Assembly (NCBI RefSeq): GCF_003987315.1
Contig: NZ_PIPI01000002.1
Coordinates: forward strand, 124,001-188,000
Length of the DNA stretch: 64,000 nt
From: Aliidiomarina haloalkalitolerans
GTDB taxonomy: Bacteria > Pseudomonadota > Gammaproteobacteria > Enterobacterales > Alteromonadaceae
Direction of reading: 5' to 3'
Shown: positions 38,026 to 46,171 of the stretch, piece by piece
Layout of the letters: each line of letters starts with the position of its first letter
Position numbering within the stretch: the first letter of the stretch is position 1
Position numbers and translations under genes: made by a program
The notes under the pieces: generated by a model
Told to the model about the DNA's origin: nothing
The model's database searches: none
Seen by the model: only the letters and a program-made list of their open reading frames with translations

Positions 38026-38526
38026 TTACAAAATGCCTGGATTTAATTGCCAAATCGTAAAGTTTAACACCGCGGCAAAACTAACCCACGCCAAATATGG
38101 CACTAAAAGCAGCGCAGCAATCCGGTTCAAACGCCAAAACTGCACAATTGTGACAATTATGGCGAGCCATAAAAATATGATCTCAATAAAACTGACTGCG
38201 CCCAAATACCACGCAAAGAACAACCAACTCCACAGCATATTCAGCGCCAGCTGTGTAAAGTTAGCTTGATGTGCACGTTTACTAACAGTAGAAAACCCAT
38301 ATTCACGCCATACTAACCAACTTGCAATCGCCATCATGGTGTACAGGGTTATCCACACGGGACCGAACAACCAACCCGGAGGCGCCCAACTAGGCACCGC
38401 AAGCTCGGCATAAAAGTTTGGTGCGTTTAGTGAGCCTAAGCTTCCAACCGCAGCAACAACAAACAGTAAAGCTAGCCATGCAAACAAGCCTAAAACTTGT
38501 TGTGAAGTGGTTTTATTAACGGTCAT
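38026..38526 (-). CDS. tspO: TspO/MBR family membrane protein
   Basis: 166 aa with five helices. The TspO signature is visible as VPSWAPPGWLFGPVWITLYT (about 42-61), with LALNMLWSWLFF later. TspO proteins bind porphyrins and cholesterol-like ligands and are linked to tetrapyrrole or oxidative stress responses. AAGGAG precedes the ATG. Sits between ychJ and the PLP lyase on the same strand. Confidence 0.92.
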   Translation of the reverse strand: MTVNKTTSQQVLGLFAWLALLFVVAAVGSLGSLNAPNFYAELAVPSWAPPGWLFGPVWITLYTMMAIASWLVWREYGFSTVSKRAHQANFTQLALNMLWSWLFFAWYLGAVSFIEIIFLWLAIIVTIVQFWRLNRIAALLLVPYLAWVSFAAVLNFTIWQLNPGIL

Positions 38527-38569
38527 GGAAAACTCCTTATTAGCGGTTGTTTTCGTTTAAAGCCCTGGC

Positions 38570-38941
38570 CTATGCGCCATAATCACCCTGCAGATAAAAC
38601 CATTGGTCGTTTTCGAGCACAAAGTCCGACTTTTCTTCCAAAATGCCGAGTTCACCACCAATACGATAATATGCCCGGAAATGGACAAAACCATTATCGT
38701 CGCGCTGCCAAGAGTCGATCACTTCAAGCTTCACCCATTGTGGATTATCGTTAAGGTCGAGTGAAGGGCGTGTGCGCGGGTGCCACGTTGCCAATAGATA
38801 GTCAGTTAACCCTAGTGCAAAAGCACTAAAACGCGATCGCATCAGTTGCTCTGGTGTCGTCGCTTGCGCACCGTTATGCAGTCGTCCGCAACAAGCTGAA
38901 TAGTTTTGTGACAGCCCACATGGGCAAGGTTTAGATTGCAT
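38570..38941 (-). CDS. ychJ: YchJ-family (UPF0225) SEC-C motif protein
   Basis: 123 aa from ATG 38941; a TTG at 38956 adds five residues. An N-terminal zinc-binding SEC-C motif (PCPCGLSQNYSACCG) is followed by the NTF2-like YchJ domain with LMRSRFSAFALGLTDYL and TWHPRTRP. E. coli YchJ has a second SEC-C motif at its C-terminus; this protein ends before it. Function unknown. Confidence 0.88.
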   Translation of the reverse strand: MQSKPCPCGLSQNYSACCGRLHNGAQATTPEQLMRSRFSAFALGLTDYLLATWHPRTRPSLDLNDNPQWVKLEVIDSWQRDDNGFVHFRAYYRIGGELGILEEKSDFVLENDQWFYLQGDYGA

Positions 38942-39119
38942 TTGGCTTTGTTCCAATTAAGCACAATATCTCAAAGATCGTCTAGCACTACTTATTTACT
39001 TCACTCCTAGTCGATTTTGAATAGACGGCGGCGCACCCAATTTATCTGATTTTTAATGTTCTTTTTCGTTAGAATACACGTACACAAACTCATCGTCTCG
39101 AATTGAACTGGAAGTACTT

Positions 39120-40238
39120 ATGTTAAAGCGTATGATCCTCATGTTGATTGCAACCTCCATCCTGTTTGGTTTGATTTTTGGTTACAAAGCGGTTGGCAAT
39201 TATTTCATGAATGACTTCTTTGATAATATGCCAACGCCTCCAGCGACGATTACCGCAAGCGACGTTCAACTTGACGACTGGTTTGACTCAATCCCAGCAA
39301 TCGGCAACTTCCGGCCTGTCAATGGCACAACTATTCCAGCGCAAATTGATGGCGAGGTGATTGCAATTCGTTTCGAAAATGGTGATGTGGTCGAACAAGG
39401 ACAAGCGCTATTTGTGTTGGACTCCCGTGTTGAACAAGCAGAGCGCGAGCGCCTTGCGGCTGCGCTGAGTATCGCAGAAACAGAAGCCGCTCGCCTTGAG
39501 CCACTCTTTGCACGACAAGAAGTATCGGAGTCTGAGCTCCGTCGCCAACAAAGCCAAGTAGCGCAAGCCCGAGCTGCGCTCGCTATGCAAGACGCCATGT
39601 TAGAGCGCAAAACAATTAGGGCACCATTCACCGGTGTCGTTGGTTTGCGACAAGTCAATCTTGGCCAGTATGTCACTCCAGGTACTGAGCTCGTTAGCAT
39701 TCAGTCTTTCGACCCAATCTATTTGAACTTCACATTACCAGAGCGTTTTCTCAGTGAAGTCGAGCGCGGTCAGTCGATCTCAGCAGAGGTGGACGCTTTT
39801 TCTGGTCAAGAATTTAAAGGCGAAATCCGCGCCATTGAACCATCCGTTCGTGAATCCACAAGAACCATCCAAGTCCAAGCGCAATTTGAGAATCCTGAGC
39901 ATCAGCTACGAGCGGGCATGTTCGCGCGTGTTCGAATTGACAGTGAAGAGTCTCGCGAAGTGCTCATGATTCCACGTACAGCTATTCAATTTAATCCGTT
40001 TGGGAATATTGTTTTTATTCTTGTTGAAGAGGACGACGAATTAGTTGTGCAGCAACGTCTCGTACGCACTGGACAGAGCCGCGGCGACATGGTCGAAATT
40101 TTGGAAGGGCTTGAGCTTGGTGACCGCGTCGCCTCATCAGGTCTACTGAAACTGCGCAATGGCTCGGTCGTAAAAATTAGCGATGACCCCGACTTACAGC
40201 CGTCTGCCAGTACCAATCCGCAACCGGCAAATCGTTAA
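39120..40238 (+). CDS. RND efflux periplasmic adaptor (MFP)
   Basis: 372 aa. N-terminal anchor helix (LIATSILFGLIFGYKA) without a lipobox, then lipoyl half (IDGEVIAIRFENGDVVEQGQ), a short coiled coil (about 95-155, Glu/Ala/Arg-rich), the second lipoyl half (TIRAPFTGVVGLRQVNLGQY) and the barrel domains. It belongs to the MexH/AcrA-like adaptor class. The permease gene follows 12 bases after its stop. No TolC-like gene follows. Confidence 0.92.
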   Translation: MLKRMILMLIATSILFGLIFGYKAVGNYFMNDFFDNMPTPPATITASDVQLDDWFDSIPAIGNFRPVNGTTIPAQIDGEVIAIRFENGDVVEQGQALFVLDSRVEQAERERLAAALSIAETEAARLEPLFARQEVSESELRRQQSQVAQARAALAMQDAMLERKTIRAPFTGVVGLRQVNLGQYVTPGTELVSIQSFDPIYLNFTLPERFLSEVERGQSISAEVDAFSGQEFKGEIRAIEPSVRESTRTIQVQAQFENPEHQLRAGMFARVRIDSEESREVLMIPRTAIQFNPFGNIVFILVEEDDELVVQQRLVRTGQSRGDMVEILEGLELGDRVASSGLLKLRNGSVVKISDDPDLQPSASTNPQPANR

Positions 40239-40250
40239 GCGAGGTTGGTC

Positions 40251-43200
40251 ATGAAGTTTACTGATATTTTTATCCGCAAGCCGGTTTTAGCAACCGTTAT
40301 TAGCCTACTAATTCTGCTCATTGGTATTCGTGCGGCGCTCGATTTGAACGTCCGTCAGTTTCCTGAAATCCGCAATGCTGCAGTGACCGTGACGACTCAG
40401 TACATCGGTGCGGATGCAGACTTGATCCAAGGCTTTATTACCACCCCTCTTGAACGTGAAATAGCCGCAGCAGAGGGCATCGACTATATCGTTTCAAGTT
40501 CCAGTGCGGGTATGAGCACGATTCAAGCTTTTTTGCGTCTTGATTACGACCCCAATGACGCGCTCACGCAAATCGCTGCCGAAGTAAACAAAATGCGCTC
40601 CGATCTTCCAGAGGATGCTCTCGACCCTGTCGTGCAGTTATCGGTAGGTCAAGATGTTGCCGCTATGTATTTGTCATTCTACAGTGACATCCTCGACTCC
40701 AACCAAATTACTGACTATCTCGTTCGTGTCATCGAACCGCAGTTATCCACCATTGCTGGTGTTCAACGTGCAGAGATACTAGGTGCCCAAACGTTTGCGA
40801 TGCGCATCTGGCTGGACTCCCAACGGATGGCAGCGCGAGATATTACTGGCTCTGATGTCATTCGATCACTACAAGCCAACAACGTCCTTTCCACACTAGG
40901 CCGAACCAAGGGTAGTATGGTTGCTATCGACTTAGTTGCGGATACCGACTTGCGCAGCCTGGAAGAATTTCGCGACTTAATTGTTCGTGCAGACAACGGC
41001 TCGGTCGTGCGTATTAGTGACATTGCTGAGGTCGAGCTAGGCTCGGAGAATTACGAAGCGTCCGCGATTTATAATGGCGAACAAGCAACCTTCATTGGCG
41101 TTGAAATCGCCCCAGATGCAAATGCGCTTGACGTGATAGCTGAAGTGCGCCGAGTTTGGGATCGCGATATCATTCCGCAACTGCCGCAAGGGCTCGAAGC
41201 AAGTATTTCCTATGACTCAACCGAGTACATCGAGAACGCGATAGACGAAGTGCTCGTCACTATTTTACTTGCGTTAGTCATTGTTCTCGCGGTGATTTAT
41301 GCATTTCTCGGGTCGCTGCGCTCAGTCATCATCCCCGCCGTTGCAGTACCACTATCATTGATTGGTACTTTCATGGCTATGTTGGCACTCGGCTTTTCGA
41401 TAAACCTGCTCACGCTGCTCGCTATGGTTTTAGCCATCGGCATTGTCGTCGACGATGCCATTATTATGCTCGAAAACATTCAGCGGCACATCGAAAATGG
41501 CATGTCGCGCATGGAAGCCTCTTTGCTCGGCGCACGCCAGCTCACAGGCCCAGTCATTGTCATGTCGACAACACTGGTCGCTGTATTTGTGCCCATCGGA
41601 TTTATTGGTGGATTAACCGGTACCTTATTCGTCGAGTTCGCGTTCACTTTAGCAAGCACTGTCATACTGTCCGGAGTCGTTGCCTTAACATTAAGCCCAA
41701 TGATGTGCTCGCGTATGCTTCGTTCGCGTGATGAAGGCAAGCGACCTCGCTTCGAGAAGTGGTTAGATGAACGCTTTAATAGGCTCAAAGAAGGTTATCA
41801 ACGCAAACTGCATAGCGCATTAAATACCAAAGCTGTACTCGCTGTATTCGGCGGTATAATTTTAGTGTCCTGTTACTTTTTGTTTATCACGAGTAACTCA
41901 GAACTAGAACCTCAAGAGGACCTCGGCTTCGTTTTCGCAATTAGTCAGGCAGACAGTTACGCAACTCTCGACTATATCGAGCGCAACAGTGCTCAGTTTG
42001 CCAAATTAGAACGCGATGTCGACGAAATTGACATGGCTTTTGTTATCAATGGCATGCTTGGTCCTGGGAGTGTTGGAACAGGTTTAGGTCTCGTCCCGTG
42101 GTCTCAGCGGGAACGCTCGACTCAACAAGTTTTAGAAGAAAATATTCAACCATTTATTGAAGGTATACCTGGGCTGCGAGTATTTGCCTTAATACCACCA
42201 TCGCTGCCAAGCCCAGGGGGTGGACTGCCAGTCGAATTTGTTATCAGTTCGACCCAACCGCTCGAGAACCTTCAAGAAATTGCCAATGAAATCATGGCTG
42301 AAGCCATGGAGTCTGGTCGCTTTATCATGCTGGACAATAACTTGCGAATTGATCGACCACGGCAGACGGTGCAAGTCGACCGCGCTAAAGCGGCGCTCAT
42401 GGGTGTCGAAATGAGCCAAATTTCTGCCGATCTAGCAGCGATGTTAGCGGGCCCCTTTGTTGGTCGTTTCGCCCTGGAAAATCGATCGTATCGGGTCATT
42501 CCTCAAGTTCAACGAAGTGAACGGCTCACCCCAGACCAATTAACTCATTTCTATACACGCAACCGCGACGGCGAGTTGGTGCCTATGTCGGCACTCGTGG
42601 ACTTGCAAGAGTCGGTTCAACCGCAACAATTGAATCGTTTTCAACAATTAAATGCCGTGACAATTAGTGGTGTGCCTCGACCAGGCGTGTCGCTGGGCGA
42701 AGCGTTATCCATACTCGACAATATTGCCGTTCAGCGAATTCCTGCTGGGGTCGTCATTGATTATGCAGGCCAATCACGACAATTCAAAAGCGAAGGTCAG
42801 CAACTACTAGTCACCTTCTTTTTTGCATTAGTGATTATTTTTCTGGTACTTGCCGCACAATTTGAAAGTTTCCGCGACTCAATCATTGTGCTCGTCACAG
42901 TCCCCATGAGTATTTGCGGTGCACTGATCTTTGTTAGTTTAGGGTTTGCGTCCTTAAATATTTATACGCAAGTCGGACTAGTAACCTTAATCGGCTTAAT
43001 TGCGAAACATGGAATTCTTATTGTTGAGTTTGCCAATAAACTGCAGGAAGAAGGACGTAGTAAGCGCGAAGCAATCGAAGAGGCATCGGCTATTCGCCTG
43101 CGCCCAATACTCATGACAACCGCCGCAACTGTGCTTGCAACTGTACCGCTGTTAATTGCGAGTGGACCGGGCGGCGCATCACGATTTGCGATGGGTTTGA

Positions 43201-43307
43201 TTATTGCGAGTGGCATGACAATCGGCACGTTATTTACTTTATATGTGCTACCAGCCATGTATTTATACTTAGCAAAAGATCGGGCGGCCGCAGGCATCGA
43301 CACCTAG
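40251..43307 (+). CDS. RND family efflux permease (HAE-1 type)
   Basis: 1018 aa from ATG 40251, with GAGG six bases upstream. Begins FTDIFIRKPVLATVISLLI, typical for HAE-1 pumps. TM4 carries the proton-relay aspartates (AIGIVVDDAIIMLENI, about 405), and the late TM10-12 region has GLIAKHGILIVEFAN with the conserved Lys. Two large periplasmic loops. It should expel drugs or other hydrophobic compounds using the proton gradient together with the adaptor just upstream. Confidence 0.95.
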   Translation: MKFTDIFIRKPVLATVISLLILLIGIRAALDLNVRQFPEIRNAAVTVTTQYIGADADLIQGFITTPLEREIAAAEGIDYIVSSSSAGMSTIQAFLRLDYDPNDALTQIAAEVNKMRSDLPEDALDPVVQLSVGQDVAAMYLSFYSDILDSNQITDYLVRVIEPQLSTIAGVQRAEILGAQTFAMRIWLDSQRMAARDITGSDVIRSLQANNVLSTLGRTKGSMVAIDLVADTDLRSLEEFRDLIVRADNGSVVRISDIAEVELGSENYEASAIYNGEQATFIGVEIAPDANALDVIAEVRRVWDRDIIPQLPQGLEASISYDSTEYIENAIDEVLVTILLALVIVLAVIYAFLGSLRSVIIPAVAVPLSLIGTFMAMLALGFSINLLTLLAMVLAIGIVVDDAIIMLENIQRHIENGMSRMEASLLGARQLTGPVIVMSTTLVAVFVPIGFIGGLTGTLFVEFAFTLASTVILSGVVALTLSPMMCSRMLRSRDEGKRPRFEKWLDERFNRLKEGYQRKLHSALNTKAVLAVFGGIILVSCYFLFITSNSELEPQEDLGFVFAISQADSYATLDYIERNSAQFAKLERDVDEIDMAFVINGMLGPGSVGTGLGLVPWSQRERSTQQVLEENIQPFIEGIPGLRVFALIPPSLPSPGGGLPVEFVISSTQPLENLQEIANEIMAEAMESGRFIMLDNNLRIDRPRQTVQVDRAKAALMGVEMSQISADLAAMLAGPFVGRFALENRSYRVIPQVQRSERLTPDQLTHFYTRNRDGELVPMSALVDLQESVQPQQLNRFQQLNAVTISGVPRPGVSLGEALSILDNIAVQRIPAGVVIDYAGQSRQFKSEGQQLLVTFFFALVIIFLVLAAQFESFRDSIIVLVTVPMSICGALIFVSLGFASLNIYTQVGLVTLIGLIAKHGILIVEFANKLQEEGRSKREAIEEASAIRLRPILMTTAATVLATVPLLIASGPGGASRFAMGLIIASGMTIGTLFTLYVLPAMYLYLAKDRAAAGIDT

Positions 43308-43423
43308 AATTACTTTTTCTGGAGAAGATAGACTTTATATTTAAAGTTTCAGTGAAGTAATGATCTTATTAGCCGATATCGGTCTATTATAAGGATAGTG
43401 TCGTTACCCCTGAGGTTTTGGAA

Positions 43424-44047
43424 ATGAACAAAATTAGTCAAATTGAGGTCATCATGCGCATCTGTGCCGCAGTGGTCCTGTACCTTGCACTTATAGCTTC
43501 ACCACATATCACAATGGCCGCAGACGATACCGATGGCTCATTATTTCAGAGCAGTCCGAACGGCTGCCTAGCGCCGTTAGACCAGTCGATGCGAGCGTTG
43601 CACTCAGCGGACCAACACAACTTGTGCGAATTAAGCAAAGGTAAAGTCGTCATGGTCGTAAATACGGCCAGCCAATGTGGCTTTACAGGGCAGTTTGCTG
43701 ATTTAGAGAACCTGTATCAAACCTACCAAGACCAAGGCTTAGTTATATTCGGCTTCCCGTCTGACAGCTTCCGCCAAGAATACGAAGACGAAGAGGCAAC
43801 CGCTGAAGTCTGTTTCCGCAACTTTGGAGTGTCCTTTCCAATGATGGCAACCACAGCCGTTCGTGGTGACGACGCTAATTCAGTTTTTGCAGCCTTGCAC
43901 TCGGCTACCGGCCAAGCGCCGCGCTGGAACTTTCACAAGTACATTATTTCTGCCGACGGCCAAACAATTTCTAGTTTTGGCAGCCGCGTAAATCCAAGTT
44001 CCACAGAAATTACTGAAGTGATCGAAGCGGCATTAGCTGCACGCTAG
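43424..44047 (+). CDS. Exported glutathione peroxidase-like protein
   Basis: 207 aa. A signal peptide (CAAVVLYLALIASPHITMA) is followed by the GPx fold: VVMVVNTASQCGFTGQF with the peroxidatic Cys (about 85), then GFPSDSFRQEYEDE where most GPx proteins have FPCNQFGGQEPG, and WNFHKYIISADG near the end. The usual catalytic Gln is thus replaced. The start could also be ATG 43454, which has GAGG five bases upstream and gives a compact signal peptide. Likely a thiol peroxidase in the periplasm. Confidence 0.85.
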   Translation: MNKISQIEVIMRICAAVVLYLALIASPHITMAADDTDGSLFQSSPNGCLAPLDQSMRALHSADQHNLCELSKGKVVMVVNTASQCGFTGQFADLENLYQTYQDQGLVIFGFPSDSFRQEYEDEEATAEVCFRNFGVSFPMMATTAVRGDDANSVFAALHSATGQAPRWNFHKYIISADGQTISSFGSRVNPSSTEITEVIEAALAAR

Positions 44048-44065
44048 ATTTTCAAAGGGTGTCAT

Positions 44066-44095
44066 GCCTGCAAGTCGTTTCCGCTTGCAGGCTTT
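44066..44095 (+). terminator. Terminator after the glutathione peroxidase-like gene
   Basis: GCCTGCAAG (44066-44074) pairs with CTTGCAGGC (44084-44092) around a 9-base loop, followed by TTTA. The T-run is short. Confidence 0.6.
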
Positions 44096-44182
44096 ACCGG
44101 TTGTCTATAAAGTAGACGACTGCAAGGTCACTCAACCAATTCATTCAAGGCGGGCCTTAGCACATGGATTCTCGAGGCACGC

Positions 44183-45394
44183 ATGGAACGACAAAAGCTC
44201 TTCGCAGCACAGCCAATTTATACTCGCGAAAATCAAATTTTCGCCTATGAACTCCTTTATCGTCATGATTCCGGTCTCTCTGCATTAGACATCGGCGAAG
44301 AAGTTGCGACAAGCGAACTCATCTATAATCTATGTACTGGGATTGCCGAGCACGTCGAGCATTTTCAGCATCCTGTCTGTATCAATGTCACTGCTGACTT
44401 TCTACTTTCCAAAGCATTTCTGCCCATTGATCCGCAATTTGTCATTATTGAACTAGTCGAGCGCATTATTCCCGACCAAGCCTTCATTGAGGCCGTTCAA
44501 GCCTGGGTTGACAAGGGTTTTCGATTCGCGCTGGACGACTTTGATTTTCAACCAGAATGGCTGCCACTTTTAAAGTTAGCCTCAATCGTAAAAGTCGATA
44601 TTGAAAAAGTCACATTAGCGGAAGTCAGTCGGCAGTTCCGTCAGTTGCAATTGCCGAATTTGCTTTGGCTTGCTGAACGTGTTGAAGACCAATTTGAATA
44701 TCAGTCCTACAAAAATTTAGGGTTTCATCTTTTTCAAGGGTATTTCCTTGCCAAACCGCAAATGATTCGCGGTCATAAAGTGCCTCGAGGTGCAATTGAG
44801 TTTGCCAATATTATCGACCATTTATTTCGTCCAGAGCCTGATATCGAAGCCCTCACTGCCGCACTGAAGAGCGACGCCGCACTGGTGACGAAGTTACTGC
44901 GAATTGCCAATAGCCCCTACTACGGTAGCGCAAAGAAAATTGAGTCCGTGAAAGAGATTATCTTGCTCATTGGGATCGAGCCCTTGCGCAAATGGGTGCT
45001 ATTGATTTCCTGCTTAGAAGCTAGTGATTCCGCACATGCTCGATTTATTTTAGAACGCGCCTTTATCTGTTCAGACTTGGCCCACGCTCATCTAGATAAG
45101 GCAAATGCAAACCGCGCCTTTCTCACCGGTTTACTGTCTGGATGCGACTTGCTCTTGGGCGTCAATAAAGAAGTCTTCATACCCGAACTGCAAGTCGCGC
45201 CTGAAATAAAAAGCGCTGTGCTCGAATATCAAGGGGAATTAGGCAGCTTACTCCGTCAAATCGAAGACTTTGAATTCAAAACCCTGATGAAAAAGCCGCA
45301 TGAGTTTAATCTGTCTTATACCAAGAGCTATCAGAATTCGACACAACAAGTGCAAGCACTTATGCGCCTGATCAAGCCAAGGAATTTAGAATAA
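44183..45394 (+). CDS. EAL-HDOD signalling protein (YuxH-like)
   Basis: 403 aa. The EAL-like domain (about 1-195) is degenerate: AYELLYRH replaces EALLRW and the DDFDFQPEW motif lacks the usual DDFGTG, so it should not cleave c-di-GMP. The HDOD domain (about 200-400) has LKSDAALVTKLLRIANSPYYG and the LIGIEPLRKWVLLIS helix. Proteins with this layout act as regulators of motility and biofilm by protein interaction. GAGGC precedes the ATG. Confidence 0.88.
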   Translation: MERQKLFAAQPIYTRENQIFAYELLYRHDSGLSALDIGEEVATSELIYNLCTGIAEHVEHFQHPVCINVTADFLLSKAFLPIDPQFVIIELVERIIPDQAFIEAVQAWVDKGFRFALDDFDFQPEWLPLLKLASIVKVDIEKVTLAEVSRQFRQLQLPNLLWLAERVEDQFEYQSYKNLGFHLFQGYFLAKPQMIRGHKVPRGAIEFANIIDHLFRPEPDIEALTAALKSDAALVTKLLRIANSPYYGSAKKIESVKEIILLIGIEPLRKWVLLISCLEASDSAHARFILERAFICSDLAHAHLDKANANRAFLTGLLSGCDLLLGVNKEVFIPELQVAPEIKSAVLEYQGELGSLLRQIEDFEFKTLMKKPHEFNLSYTKSYQNSTQQVQALMRLIKPRNLE

Positions 45395-45469
45395 GCCAGA
45401 CAAAAAGGTTATTTGCTGTCCATTCATTTCAGACTTAAGCTTAACCAAGACATAGGCTGGAGTTTGGAC

Positions 45470-46171
45470 ATGCAAGCAGCGGTGAAACAATATCAAATCG
45501 GCAATTTAAGCTTGGAGTTAGAAAGTCGCCCCGGTGTATTCCCGCCCAGCGCTCATGGTCAATACTTTGCGCAATCCATTCTATTTCGGCCGCACACAAC
45601 AGTTCTCGATATTGGTACCGGCGCTGGCATTTTAGCGGTAACTGCGGCACTGCACGGCGCCCAAGTCACAGCGACCGACGTTGTACCTGCGTCGCTTGAG
45701 CTCACGCAGGCAAATGCAATCAGAAATGGTGTTTTTATCGATGTTCAGCACGGTCCTTTCTTTGCCAATTTAACGGGATCGTTTGACCAAATCGTGGCGA
45801 ACTTACCACAAGAAATCGTCGTGCCTGAGAAAGAAAAACTCAGCGCTGATGACGCCATTGCTATTGATGGTGGTGAGCGCGGTAATCATTTACTGATTGC
45901 CCTGCTCGAGCAAGCGCCTCGCCATATGCATAAACACTCAGAGCTCTGGCTACCCGTTCATACCTTAAGTGATTTTCAAGATACATTGCGTGCTGCTCTG
46001 ACCAACTTTAATGTCCGCATTCATGCCATTGGTGATTTGCCTGTGAAACCTTTTGTGACACAAAATATCGATTTCTATCGAGAGTTGAATGAGCAAGGCG
46101 TCATTCGCATTTTTAATCAGCAAGGCACATGGTATTCGCAAGTTTGGGTGGTTGTTTTGACCAAGCGTTAA
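45470..46171 (+). CDS. SAM-dependent methyltransferase
   Basis: 233 aa from the ATG at 45470 with GGAG seven bases upstream; earlier in-frame starts lack a ribosome site. The Rossmann-type class I fold has motif I VLDIGTGAGILAV (about 48-60), motif II TATDVVPASL and a VANLPQE motif in the place of the NPPY of HemK/PrmC. The N-terminus (RPGVFPPSAHGQYFA) also recalls that group. Substrate unknown. The stop overlaps the convergent gene in TTAA. Confidence 0.82.
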   Translation: MQAAVKQYQIGNLSLELESRPGVFPPSAHGQYFAQSILFRPHTTVLDIGTGAGILAVTAALHGAQVTATDVVPASLELTQANAIRNGVFIDVQHGPFFANLTGSFDQIVANLPQEIVVPEKEKLSADDAIAIDGGERGNHLLIALLEQAPRHMHKHSELWLPVHTLSDFQDTLRAALTNFNVRIHAIGDLPVKPFVTQNIDFYRELNEQGVIRIFNQQGTWYSQVWVVVLTKR

